From: Poecilobothrus nobilitatus
Lineage: Eukaryota > Arthropoda > Insecta > Diptera > Dolichopodidae
Length of the DNA stretch: 64,000 bases
NCBI GenBank assembly: GCA_947095535.1
Contig: OX352773.1
Location: forward strand, 35,361,398 to 35,425,397
Direction of reading: 5' to 3'
The translations under genes and the position numbers were made by a program. Every line of letters starts with the position of its first letter. Positions within the stretch are counted from its first letter, which is position 1. Below the pieces are notes generated by a model that ran no database searches, was not told the DNA's origin, and worked only from the letters and a program-made list of their open reading frames with translations. Shown here piece by piece: positions 25,021-37,005 of this stretch.

Positions 25021-25681
25021 TTTTTTTAATGAATTTAATGACATTATTTATTTAGTTTTTCTAACAATTTTAAATATGGCCGATTAATTGATAAAGCGAT
25101 TAATATCTTCAACCGACCAATTATTGGTTTAGGGGAAAAATTATACTATTGTTAATGATTTTATAATATTTTATTATAATATAAAATTTATTAATTCTTA
25201 CATTTTTAATGTTATATTAAAATTATTTTAAAATATTTGCAATATATTTAATAAGAAATAGATAATAAATTCTTATTAATATACAAAAACTGATCGTTTC
25301 GAATGTTATATTTATAAATGAATCATAGAAAAAAACCTTTTTGTATTCTTTTTGTGAAATTCATTATGCAATTTTTTTTTTTTTTTTGAATGTACTTAAG
25401 AAAGATAACATTTTATTTACGATATTTACAATTATATATACATACCAATATCTGAGCGTAATAAAAGCTGATAACGACGTTTGTATAAAACAAAAAGGTA
25501 TTATTAAACGATTACTGACCATATTTATATTTTTCTATTAAGTTTTTTTGTTAACATAAAAACAGTTTACAAAATATTTTTGTAGTGTTTAAACCTTAAA
25601 ATAAATCGCAACGGATATTTTTTTTTTTAGTAAAATTTAGAACTCTTTAAAAAGAAAAACCAAAAAAAAAAAATTATAAAA
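25021..25681. other. Upstream region of the first secreted-protein gene
   Basis: Contains the promoter and 5' UTR of the gene starting at 25682, but no element can be placed with confidence. A TATAAAA-like string at about 25484-25490 is one candidate TATA box; such strings are common in this composition. A 66-codon open frame at 25341-25541 is not supported. Confidence 0.35.
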
Positions 25682-26780
25682 ATGTTAAAAAACACTATTA
25701 TTATCGGAATATTAAGTGGAATTTTATTTCATCAAGTAAATATATGTATATTATTACATAATATATAAATGAAATAAATAATATTATTATTAATATTATT
25801 TATTTGTAAAATAAAACAACAGGGGGTTCTAAAAAAATTCAACTGCATTTCATTTATTCTGGTGTAACAGTAAAACTTTAACGTTAAAAAATATTCAACA
25901 TATTGAAACTATATATAACGTTTTATAATATGAGCGTCATTAAAAATACCAAAGTTGAACAATATAGCTGTAAACTTTGAACGCTAAAATATAACAATTT
26001 AACATTTAAAAAATTTTTGTTTCGACATTTAATACAACGCAAATAAAGTAGTGGACAATATTTTTTATCGTGAATGGTTTTTTAAAGTTAAATTAATGAT
26101 AGCATTGCAAAATTGAGTTTTCATTATTTTTCTAACCATAATGTTACCATTGTTATAGTAATTTAACCATATCTCATTAATTAAAAAAAAAAAAGAACAG
26201 TTAAAATTTTTAAAAAATTATTTAATAATACAGATATCATCGATTAGTATTAATAAATATTGGAATCCTTATATTTAAATAAATTAGAAATTATGGGATG
26301 GATTTAAATGGAACATCCTGTATTTATATACTAAAATTTAAATAATAAATAAAATAAAAATAAATTCATTAAAATATTAATTAAATTAGTTATTTTTTGT
26401 TTTAATTATTTTAGATTATTGCTGTTACTAAAATACTTCACACCTGTGATTTAGATTTTGATGCAGAAACAATTGGTAATTTTACAGATAATTGTCAAGA
26501 AATTTTTAGGAATCCAAGCTTTAAAGAAATTAAAGAATTAGCAGTGGCAGAAAGTAAATTATTTAAAAATTTTTATACAAAATTGGAAGAATATAAGAAA
26601 AAAATTAATAATCCTGAAAAAGTAAAATATTTAAGTTTTGATTTATATAATGAAACTCAAACTTTTGCAAATAATTGTAATGAACAAAATGAAACGAAAC
26701 CATATTATGAATGTATGATTGAATATAGAAAGAAAATAATTGAAAATTTAAATAATAAACTTAGTAAACCTATTGAGTAA
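25682..26780 (+). CDS. Small secreted four-cysteine protein, paralog 1 (two exons)
   Basis: The gene model joins 25682-25735 and 26415-26780. Exon 1 ends CAA|GTAAAT and exon 2 follows TTTTAG, giving a 679-nt phase-0 intron and a 139-aa product. Residues 1-18 begin MLKNTIIIIG (as translated M-L-K-N-T then a hydrophobic run) and continue into exon 2 as a signal peptide that the intron splits. The mature part is Lys/Glu/Asn-rich and probably helical. It has Cys29, Cys45, Cys106 and Cys118 and N-glycosylation sequons at Asn40, Asn97 and Asn110. The motifs CQEI (45-48) and YYECMIE (115-121) recur in the neighbour at 28207-30145 with the same exon structure. The family is not recognised. Four cysteines at 15/60/11 spacing do not fit classic odorant-binding proteins, which lack this C1-C2 gap. 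A secreted signalling, salivary, seminal or venom-type role is possible but unproven. The coding region is unambiguous; the exon 1 join is inferred from splice sites and paralogy. Confidence 0.75.
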
Positions 26781-28206
26781 TTTAAATTACTTGTATTTTA
26801 ATTTTTTTGTAAATAATGAATGTTTCATGTTTTAAAATAGTACAAAGAAAATAAAAATAATTAAAAAAATAATTTTTTAATTAAAAGTTGAAGTGATTTT
26901 TATGAAAATATCATTTGAGCTAATAATATTATACTTATCGAATTGGTTTTATTTTGTTTGAAAAATGATTACAATAAATAGAAGTATTAACAGGTAGTTT
27001 AGGTAAAAAGATTGAAAACCTATTATAGTTTTTCTTTTTAAAATAAAAATTATCTACCTTTTTAGCAATAATATTGTTTTGGTTGTGTTAATTGATAAAA
27101 AATTGGGTTAATTCTTATATGACTATATAACATTTTATTTTGTTTGTTATTTTTTAATCAAAAAATAATATTTCATAGATTATTTAAATATGCTAAGTAT
27201 ATCATCAAAATATTAGAATCTGTTCAAAGAAACAAGATCAGATTTTGTCTACGGATTAAGTTCGACTGGAAAACTTAAGTTACTAGTTATTTACTTAAAT
27301 GTCAATTCATTAAGTTATCTACTTTTAAGAGCAGACGGAATATTGCTGCTTATTCCTGTTCTTTTTAATATATATGCTCCAGTTAGTGATTTTAGAAGCT
27401 AAAGATTTTTGTATCTTCAAAGCAATAGAACTAACTATGGTCTCTTTAAACTAATAGCAAATTCTCAACGTTTATATATTGATAGTTTTTCTGCAGTTAG
27501 CTTGTAACTTTTTCCATAATTAATAATTTTTTTTTTTTTGATTGTTGTTAATATACTATTATTAAGATTGTTTTATTTTACTTTATATAATCATTATTAT
27601 TATGTATTTAATTTTTATATTATAAGCATAATCTGTAAGAGAAATTTTACAGTAGATTGAAATAAAAAAATAAATAAATACAACAAAAAAATTTAACATC
27701 TTTGTTAATGCCTTTAACATTTATTTATTTATTTTTTCTTTTGTAAAAATTTGGGGCTTGTTCCACTAGGATATAGAACATAAAATGCTTAAAAGAAAAA
27801 AAAAAACTCGTACATTACTTCAATATTTTTTTTTCAATATTTATATAACTTTTAATCTGTAATATACAAGTTTCTATTATTATTTTATCATTTTTACTTT
27901 GATAACACAAAAAAAAAAATCTAAATAGAAATCAAATTTTTATTGCAAAAAATTTAATCTTATCAAATTTAGAAAATCATAACTGATTACAAAAAAATTC
28001 ACAATTTATTTCTTTTAATATTACTCATTTTATTTCAATGAAGTTTTAAAATGCTTAAAGAGAAGATTTGAAAAAAAAAATATAAAAATATTTAAAAAAA
28101 AAATTTTTTTTTGAGTATAAACAAAATAAAATAGCTTAAAATTATAATTAATTAAATAGTTAAACATTAGTTTAACTCAAAAAAAAAAACTGGAAGCGAA
28201 AACAAA
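26781..28206. other. Spacer between the two paralogous genes
   Basis: A+T-rich spacer of about 1.4 kb holding the 3' UTR of the first gene and the promoter of the second. No repeat, RNA gene or conserved block between the two upstream regions was seen by eye. Confidence 0.5.
26850..26855 (+). terminator. Candidate polyadenylation signal of paralog 1
   Basis: AATAAA 70 nt after the stop codon, inside an A-rich 3' flank. Plausible placement, but AATAAA is frequent in this base composition. Confidence 0.35.
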
Positions 28207-30145
28207 ATGAATAAACAAGAGAATTTACTTAATTTTTTGAGTGCTTTTTTAATAATAGTGAGTAAATTTATAATTTTTACTATAAATTTCAAATTAAGTT
28301 TATAATTTAATTAGTTTTATTTAAATTTAATTGAAATAATTAATTTTAAATAAAGTTTTGTAAAAAATATCAAAGATATTATATTAAAATATTTAATTTA
28401 ATTATTAGAAAATTATTTTTAATCGGAGTTTCTTATTTAAAAAAAAAAAATTTGAATTTCAAAGAATATTTCAATATACTACAATTTTATTTCAACTTTA
28501 GTACAGAACCAATTTATTAAATAAATTTTGTCGAAGAAGGAATTATGACGCCCTATGATCACAAATATTTGCATTAATGTCAAGATTTATGATCATTCAT
28601 ATTATATATTGAGTAATAGTACCGCAAAAAAATAAATCCTCTTTGCTTCATACAATGAAATTACAACAGAAGTGGAGCAGTCTTATACTATGTTCATACT
28701 ACACAGTTAAACATATTTAACTCGATAAACTAGTTTAATTCCTGTTTAACAAGAAAATATTCTATGAAAAAACCTGTCATTTTTAAACTAGTTTATGTTC
28801 AAGGTTGTATATTCAAATTTTTGACATAATCAATTTTTTTTTTCGATGAATCGAAGTTTTCTGTATTTTTCAATAACCTTTTGATAACTTTAATTTTTTT
28901 TAAATGCATTGTTAAACTATAAAATGTAAAAAATGGACGGAAAAATTTTTTTATATTTTCCATTTTTTTATGATCAATTCAAAATATTTAATTCCCAAAT
29001 TTTATTTTTGTTTTTACAAGCCAATGTGTATTTTGTTTGTAAAAAAAAAACTCTATTTTTTACATTTTAATAACTAGATTCCTAACTAAAATCAAAAATA
29101 AAGACTTACATATATTTTACGAAGCAAAAAGAAAAAAAAAGTTTTATTTTTTTTTCAATAATCATAATTGGCATATAAACCTAATAACTTTTTTCTAGTA
29201 TCCATTTTTAATTTTGATTGCTGTCAAAACTTAAACTAGTTGTGTAGTATGAACACCATTTTTCAAAACCTGTTTACTTCTTGTTTACTTTTACTTGTTC
29301 ATACTATGGGTGTTAAACACCCATAGTATGAACATAGTATGAACACAATTGCACAATGTCAATAACGATGTGACTTGACTTACCTTTACCTAACTACAAT
29401 AAAATGAAGAGATCAACATAAGTCACATGAATTAATTGCATCGAAATTGCGCAATTTAGCGGTAGTTAACGTTTATTCGTATAGAATCGTGAAAAGTCAT
29501 CATCTTACATATCTACCTTATTACAATATACATAAAATAATTAAATAAATAGTTAAAGATTTTGTTTATGTGGGAACTATTCTATAAAATTTACAAAATA
29601 AAATTCAAAAAAATTTAATTTGGAAAAAAAACCCGTTTCACTTTAGTTAGCAACGATAAACAATTTTTTTTTTTTTTAAATTCATAATATATTTTTATTT
29701 TAATTTATTTCTACATAATTTAACTAATTTTTACATTTTATTCTATTTTTTTATTTTGAAGATATCAATACTTCCCAGAAATACAAAATCTTCTGTTTAT
29801 AAAACTTGTGAATTTGATTTAGAGAATATTGAAATTATTATTACAGTAATGTCAAATGAATGTCAAGAAATTTATAATAATTTTCAATATAGACAAGAAG
29901 AATATGAAAAAATTGAAAAAGAATCAAAATCATTCAAAATATTTTGGAATGCATTAAATACATATGAAAAATTAAAAAATGATGGTAAATTTGATTTGAA
30001 ATTTCGTCAAAATCTTTATAATAATTCAAAAATATGGAATTGTGAATTAAAAACAAATTTAATTGAATATTATGATTGTTTAATTGAAACACGACTTAAA
30101 ATGATTAATTATATTCGTGATATTATTCAAAATGTAAAACAATAA
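28207..30145 (+). CDS. Small secreted four-cysteine protein, paralog 2 (two exons)
   Basis: Joins 28207-28257 and 29762-30145. Exon 1 ends ATA|GTGAGT, and exon 2 follows TTTTGAAG, with a 1504-nt phase-0 intron at the equivalent place to paralog 1. The product is 144 aa. Residues 1-21 (MNKQENLLNF then a Leu/Ile/Phe core) form a signal peptide. Cys33, Cys51, Cys111 and Cys123 give spacing 17/59/11, against 15/60/11 in paralog 1. Shared motifs are TC-acidic-x-D after the signal, CQEI (51-54) and YYDCLIETR (120-128). One sequon lies at Asn104. Overall identity outside these motifs is low, so the duplication is old or fast-evolving. The intron carries an inverted-repeat element (28689-29343). The function is unknown; the context says only that it belongs to a local secreted family. 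Confidence 0.75.
28689..29343. mobile_element. Inverted-repeat element in the intron of paralog 2, with a perfect 39-nt palindrome
   Basis: The left end reads ACTATGTTCATACTACACA with AACTAGTTTAA inside (28728-28738). The right side carries the same blocks inverted: TTAAACTAGTTGTGTAGTAT at about 29232-29251, then multiple copies of TTCATACTA in both orientations. At 29297-29335, TGTTCATACTATGGGTGTT is followed by one A and its exact reverse complement. No transposase is present. Right-end duplication of the terminal motif makes the exact border uncertain. It looks like a MITE whose right end has been locally rearranged. Confidence 0.6.
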
Positions 30146-30146
30146 A
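30141..30146 (+). terminator. AATAAA overlapping the stop codon of paralog 2
   Basis: The TAA stop codon (30143-30145) is embedded in AATAAA. Another AATAAA lies at 30328-30333 after a CATCA-rich stretch. Either could direct 3' end formation; the distal one leaves a more usual UTR length. Confidence 0.25.
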
Positions 30147-30237
30147 TTATAAATTAATAGTATTACAAATTACAATTAATTTTTTGTTATCCTTTAAAAT
30201 ATTTTATGAATATTCTTAACAATTTAAAAAAGTTGAA

Positions 30238-30327
30238 ATATCATCAATAATATCATCAGTATCAATATCAATAATATCATCAGTATCATCAGTATTATCA
30301 TCGAAATCAATAATATCATCAGTATTA
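30238..30327 (+). repeat. ATC/AGT-type imperfect microsatellite
   Basis: Repeated AATATCATCAGTATCA-like units of 12-18 bp in the 3' flank of paralog 2. Low complexity, not coding. Confidence 0.7.
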
Positions 30328-30566
30328 AATAAAGATTAATTCCATATAAGGAAACAATGAAACTGAACTTAACTCACGTTGGATTCAATATTATCACATA
30401 CATATAACATATTGTTGAAATTTGATAACTATTCCTTTGAATCGGTACTAAAAAGTGTAAAGAAAAACGTCCTGAATTAATTATTCAAATTGCAACTACA
30501 TATTTTAGTTAACTGTAGTTGCTACAATTTATTGAATATACATTAAAACAATAATGTAAATATATA

Positions 30567-30705
30567 GTATATAATATAAACAAAATAAATAATATTAGTA
30601 TATAATCTAATAATAGTATGAAAACCTATAATGGCCTTGGTAGCCGATGGTTCAATAATAATTGCATTACATTTATGTATGTAATATAAATAAATAAATA
30701 AATAA
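30567..30705 (+). mobile_element. SINE 3' end, family S2, 5'-truncated
   Basis: Matches the 3' half of the SINE at 46341-46615: 'ACAAAATAAATAATATTA', then 'CCTATAATGGCCTTGGTAG', 'CGATGGTT', and a final (AATA)n tail. The Pol III boxes are missing, as expected for a 5'-truncated retroposed copy. Confidence 0.6.
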
Positions 30706-33419
30706 ACAATACTGATGATGACATCTATTGACTATAATATAAATTACAAAAAAGATAATGATTTTAAAGGAACACAAAATAATTACTTGGCTTAAAAAAT
30801 AAAATTTTAAGGTAAAAAAAAAAAATGGTTTTATTTTTATTTAAATTCTATAGATTATATCTTAAACAGAAAAGATAAAATTAAAAATAATATTTTTGTT
30901 ATTTAATAAAATTAATAAAATAAAAAAAAAAACTGTATGTATATGAATATAAGTACATATATATAATATAAATGTATACGTTTATAAATTCTTTTTAAAA
31001 TTATTAAAAATAGAAATCTTATGTTTATGAAATATTTTTATTCTTTTTTTTTTTTGATTTTTATTCTGTTCTTTTCAGACATAAATATACGAGAATATCA
31101 CATAATTTATCTGATATTTATTTTCTTTTCTAATATTAGTATGTATTATATTATATACAGAGTCAATCAAAAATTAAGTTCAATTTAATAAAAATCTATT
31201 ATATTGTAATTTATAAAAAAAATTTAATTAGTAATTAAATAATCAGTTTAAAGATTTTTATATAGTTTGAATATTCATATCTATTATTTAAAACCAAAGA
31301 TAAAGTTGATAATTTTTTTTAAATACTAATATTTTTTAGAAATTACACTCAAAGAAATCTAATTATAAAAAAAAACTGAAAAAAATGTCTTATAACTTCT
31401 AAAAATACAAAATCTGTATGTGTATAATATTACATCTTTGATTTTCTTACGATTTTCTTTATAAAATATTCTATCTATTTATTAATAAAAAAAAAATATA
31501 TTATTTTATTCTATCTATAAGATAAAGTTTAAGATACAGTATTATGAATTAGATGAATTCTAGTTAATTCAAATGTAAAAATTTTTAAAATTTGTATTCA
31601 AGAACTATTCGGATCCACTTTTCACTCTCGAACAGAATATATAAAATTCTCTAAAATTATTTAAAATTTTACTATATAATTGTATTTTAACATCCTGTAC
31701 ATAAATTGTATATAGAGAATTTAATATACTGGAAGAATGTACATATTCATATTTTTAAGAAAATTTGTGCAAAAAAAAAAAAAAAAAAATAATAGAAAAA
31801 ATAAAGTTTCTGTTGTTGCTTTCAATCAAAATTAAAAGTTTATTAAACGTGAAATATAGGTAAATGAATTATTATGTCATATTAGATGATATATTTTTGT
31901 CTCATGCGAGAAATTTAATAACAAACAAAAAAAACAATGAATTTTTCTTTATTTTTAAAAATTTTATCATATTTTATATTAAAATAAAACAAAAAAAAAA
32001 TATTTACTTTGTATTTTTTTTTTTGTTTTTTTTTTTTTGTGGTAAATAATTAATTAAATAAATTTTTAATGGAGAAATTTGTTGTTTTGGCAACAATAAT
32101 ATTTAGTAGATTAAAAAAAGAAACATACAATTTAAAAAAAAATTTAACGAAAAAAAAAAAAAAATAAAATATGTTAACAACAAAATTTTAAATTTATGTT
32201 GAAAAAATTTTGTGATAATTATGATAAGACGAAAATTTTTGTAGTTTATTTTTTAATTTAATGAAAAAATAATGAAGTGTTAAAATTAATTTTATCCTTC
32301 AATTTTTGTACTTAAATTGATTTATAACACACATTATAATATATAATCTTTTAGTTCTATTATTATATGAATAAAAAATTTTTACAAAAAAAAAAAAACA
32401 AAAATGTTAACTGATGTTAAGTATTTAGGTTATTCAAAATAAAATCTAATTTATTAGCGATTACCGATTACCGATTCGTACAGAATGCTTGAATGTAAAT
32501 TTATTGCGTAATTATAATTTTGCACAATACTAGGAAATTTTAGATTCTATCAAATATAAATTCAGATTATAACTGATTACAATAAATAGTTATTATGTAT
32601 ATCGAATTATTGTAAAATTTTTTCTATTTAAAATATAAATGCAAAAGATTATCATATATTGTGTTTTTATAGTATAATTTCTAAAAAAAAAAAAAAAATT
32701 ATTATCCTTAAAGATTAAATTTAATCTATATTTAATAGCAAATTGAAAATTGCATAAACCATATTAAAAAATATAAGGCAAAGAAGAAAAAAAAAACAAA
32801 TAATTTTATAATATTACGGTAGATGGAAGTGATATGATATCAAAAGGAAGTATCTAAAAATTATTACGTTTAATTAAATTTTTTTTTTACAATAAAATTG
32901 TATCGTATTCAACAAAGTTCGTTTAAGCTTTAGTACAAATATCTTGCGAGTTGTAAAATTCAATCTTTAACAATAATTTAATTAGAATCACATTTTTAAA
33001 ATAAAATGTATTAATTAAAACTAAAAATTAACTTAAAAAAATATATTTTATTATTAAAAATTCATTAAAGAAAAATATTCAATCATATGCATCTAAAAGA
33101 GAATTTTCCAATTCTTAGAATGCAAATTAACATATGATGCGTAATAACATACAATACAAGTTTAAACTCTATTATGTAAATCAATATATTAAAAAAAGAA
33201 AAAAAAAAAAAACTTCTCATTTAAATTCAATCTTAAGAAAGAATAATTTTTTTTCAATATTACATTTTAAGACGCTGTTTATTTCTGGAATACTAAATAA
33301 GTTTGTTATAGTTTCCTTTACAAAATTATTTTACATTAAATATAATATAGCAAATATGAATTATTCTTTTATTCTTAAAATTAACCGAAATTGAATTGAA
33401 TTTGAGTATAGTTAAATCG

Positions 33420-34150
33420 TAAACATGTTTTTAGCAAATAATTTTGAAAAAATTGAATTTTGAGTTTCACTTTGTTTATACCTAAGTCCGTTACGAAAAA
33501 TTCTACACCCTTTAAAATTTAATTTTTCCAGATCTTATAAAATGCAGATTAAGATCTTATAAAAAAAATTAATATTGTAGATATAGAAAAAGTATTTTAT
33601 GATGTTGCACCCATAATATAGTTACTGTACCTCAAAATTTAAAAAGACCTATTTTAAAAGACAACACAAGCTACTTTTAATATTATAATAATCTAAAAAC
33701 TTCAAATGACAGGGAATAATTAAAGTTTTATAAATTAATATATTAAACTTCGACTCCTTGCGGTATTTCCAGAACTCTTTCAGTTAGGAAAATGACTTTG
33801 GAAAATTACAATAATATATTATTTCAAAAACAATTTTTTTTATCTTCCTCCTGAGGAAAACCTATTAGGGGTCAAAAATTGAAAATTTCCTATTTTTAGA
33901 CATCAGCTGTAATTTGGAGACCCACACAAATTTATCGTAAGTAAGAAATTAAAGTTAAAACTACAATATTATGTGTTTATATGTGACGGGGTTTTTTAAT
34001 TGTATAGGACTTCCGTAAAATTAAAGATACTGTCTCTTGATTATTAACAATTTTTTCTTACATAAAGAATTCTATGAAAAAATTCAAATGATTGGTGTAA
34101 AAGTAATTTTAATTGTCTTTTTGAAAATGCCGCTTCTTTAAAAAGCATTA
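33420..34150 (+). repeat. Fold-back family, one arm
   Basis: Contains 'TTTGAGTTTCACTTTG', 'AATTCTACACCCTTTAAAAT', 'CCTCAAAATTTAAAAAGACC', 'GAAAATTTCCTATTTTTAGA' and 'TATAGGACTTCCGTAAAATT', all in the order of the left arm at 59745-60747. Diverged and without a facing arm. Confidence 0.6.
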
Positions 34151-34363
34151 ATTTTAAATAATGTCTTCACTTTGTTCCCTATTTTAGATTCGGTCAACAC
34201 AATTTTGCATAATTCAATGATATAATATATTAGATTGTTTTACACTAAAAGGTAACAAGGTGTTCAAAAATTTTCTTCCAGTTATATAATATAAGCTGTA
34301 GTGATTTCAATACATATATCACTACACTTAAAAAAATCCATATATCAGTTCCATTTAAAAAAA

Positions 34364-35155
34364 ATCAGTTGTCTCCACCACAGGACCGACCGCCACTACA
34401 CGAAAAGTACAATGCCAAAATTTATAGATTTTTTACATAATAATTTATATCAAAGCAAAATAACTTCTAATAATTTAAAAACATTTTGTTTTATTCAATA
34501 ACAATAATAAGCAATCATATCATCATAATCATAAAAATATGTGTGCATTTATTCATATGTACATCCATTTACATTATTATGTAATGTACAGCATTTTTTT
34601 TTCATTAAAAAATATTAGAAGTAAAAAATAATAAAAACTATAAACAAATACAAAACAAACATAAGATTAATATTAAATCTGCTAACAAAAATTTTACCGT
34701 TTTAATTTTATGTCATCAACAAAAGAATAATATGCATAGATGTAAGTACATATATGAATGTATATAAATTTTTAGTGATATAAAAAAGAACAAAAACATA
34801 TGGAGTGTTATGTATAAAATTTGGACTTAGAAAAAAAAAATTAAATAAAGGTTAAAATTTGTCGGATCAAAAAATGTTCTATGGCAAAGTTGTTACTCTT
34901 TACTTGTGTAACAACTTTTTCTTAATAATTTTTCTTAATAAATTTTTCTGTTACGAAATATTCGTAAAAAACTTAAAAAGGGTACTAGTAAACTAGCACT
35001 TGCGGTTGTCCGATTTACTTCAAAAGCTTAACAATCCGAGATATTTACGTCAAAACCTTAAATATAAAATTGCAAAAATTCCGCTCAGTCGTTTAGCTGT
35101 ACACGTGCCAATAAACATACCCACACGCACACGCACATACACACACACATACACA

Positions 35156-35189
<34 letters not shown>

Positions 35190-35320
35190 GACTGACATTA
35201 TGCTAAAAAAAATTTTACAGCCTTCTCCACACCGGAGTAGTCCATATTTGCCAAAATCTCGTGTACAAATTTTTAATATGAGAACAATACCTACCTTATA
35301 CATATTGTATGCGGTGGGTA
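34364..35320 (+). repeat. Interspersed repeat 'A', copy 2, with longer (CA)n
   Basis: Colinear with 5551-6465. The CA tract here (about 35118-35189) is longer and includes regularly spaced ATAC interruptions. It ends 'ACAATACCTACCTTATACAT', 'GCGGTGGGTA'. No Tc1-like ends flank this copy, which shows that the repeat is an independent unit. Open frames at 34301-34501, 35000-35206 and, on the minus strand, 35085-35369 are artefacts of the repeat. Confidence 0.75.
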
Positions 35321-36799
35321 ATAACCATTTTGAAACGAATTTTTTCGAACATAAAGAATGAATGTTCAAATTACATTTCTATTTCGAAATAAAATACTTT
35401 TACTCATTTTAATTCATCAAAATTTTATTCAATAATATTACGATTATGCTAATAATGGTCATTAACATCTAAATAGAAATTTCATATATCTAACAAAAAC
35501 ATATTCTTTACATGTATGATTTATTAAGATAAAGATAATATAAAAACTAAGTATCTATAGTATTATAATATTACAATGAATTGAAAAATTCATCGTAGGT
35601 TAAAATTTTCTTTGTTTATTCGAAACATATAGATAGAACATTTTTTTTTTTGAATACATAATAATTATGACGTCACTATATGTTTTTTATTTAAAGATAG
35701 AGAGGAAACAAATTAAATGAAAAAAAAAAAACAAAAAACCAAGTAAAAAGACGTCACCATAGTCGTTTGTATTTATCCATTATCAACATTACCATTATTA
35801 TTATTAAGATAATAACTTTAAATAATGCAATGGAATAAATTTAAGAACAAAAAAAAACAGAAAAATATAAATAAATGTGTGTTAATTGGGAATTGCTTTT
35901 TATTATCGCGGAAATGTCATACGATTTCCATTCATTTTTCATTCATTGTTTTCTTATTTTATGTTATTTTTATTTTTTTTTTTATTTAATTCATTTCTAA
36001 TTTTATGTCATATATTTTCAGCATATGGAATATCAACACATATATAAACATGTATATGTTGTATCAAGTAATTGTGATTCTACGAATTCACTTCTCTTTT
36101 ATTTTTACTGCAGAGAATTCGTATTCTATTGAACAAAAAAAAACTTGTTTTTATTTTGACTTTCTTTTGTTTTCTTTACTAAAAAAAAAGCATAAATTTA
36201 TTTTTCTAATGAAAAACAAATATTTACCGTGACTTTGAAAATAACAGCCCGCTATGAAAATAAGAAGGGAAATTCCCTTTTGCACTCAAGAAAATGCCTC
36301 TATAATATGTATATATATGGAGAAATTTCTTGAATATTTTATAAAAAAAAAAAAAAAAAAACAAATTAGGGCGGTATCAACAATTATAGGTAAGTAGTAA
36401 AAACTGGGCAAAGAATTTTCTATAACCTAATCCTAATAGATCTTATTCTATTATTAATTCTGTCTTTCTAACCAAGTTTAATAAATTCAGACTTATACAG
36501 ATAGATAAGTTTTTCTTGCCACTTACTGTTCAAAACAAGATTAAAAAATTTTGATACACTCTAATTTTTTAAAAAAAAAAAAAAGGAAGTGAATTATTTA
36601 ACAGTCTACAGACCATTAAGCTTGTAAATTAGAAGATTTTTAAATGTACATATATTTGTTTTAAACATAAAATAATGCAAAAAATTGTGAAAAATCCAGA
36701 GACACTTTCTTAATTTAACCACATATAATTCTGAAAAGCCGTTAATGTACTTATGTAAAAATATAATACTGAAACAATAAAAGTAAGAAAGAATAGCAG
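35321..36799. other. A+T-rich non-coding DNA
   Basis: No gene seen. Open frames at 36005-36232 and, on the minus strand, 36606-36827 show no features beyond compositional bias. Confidence 0.5.
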
Positions 36800-37005
36800 T
36801 AAAAGCTAAGGTGTCTAAAAATAACAAATTTTCGATATTTGATTCTTAAATAGTATAAAGTATAGAAATGTCTTCAACAAATGTTTTAAGAAGACACATT
36901 AAAAATATTATTTTTGCATTATAAGTCACGTGGAAGTTTTGAACACAGATTCACAGAGTGAAACTAATGAGACTTAAAAATATGTTTGAAAAATGTGCTA
37001 AAATC
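36800..37005 (-). repeat. Fold-back family, inverted end fragment
   Basis: 'GGTGTCTAAAAATAACAAAT' and 'GAGTGAAACTAATGAG' followed by 'TGAAAAATGTGCTAAAA' are reverse complements of blocks of the left arm at 59745-60470. Much of the arm between them is deleted. Confidence 0.5.

Larger units (their letters stand above)
30146..33419. other. Non-coding DNA downstream of the paralog pair
   Basis: Besides the microsatellite and the SINE tail listed separately, it holds only A+T-rich sequence. I searched for a third exon-2-like block (CQEI or YY-x-C-x-IE) and saw none. Open frames at 31864-32049 and 33134-33394 are lysine/phenylalanine-rich chance frames. Confidence 0.5.

Noticed and set aside
35085..35369. 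Minus-strand frame with Cys-Val repeats resembling a cysteine-rich peptide
   Set aside because: It is a translation of the (CA)n microsatellite.
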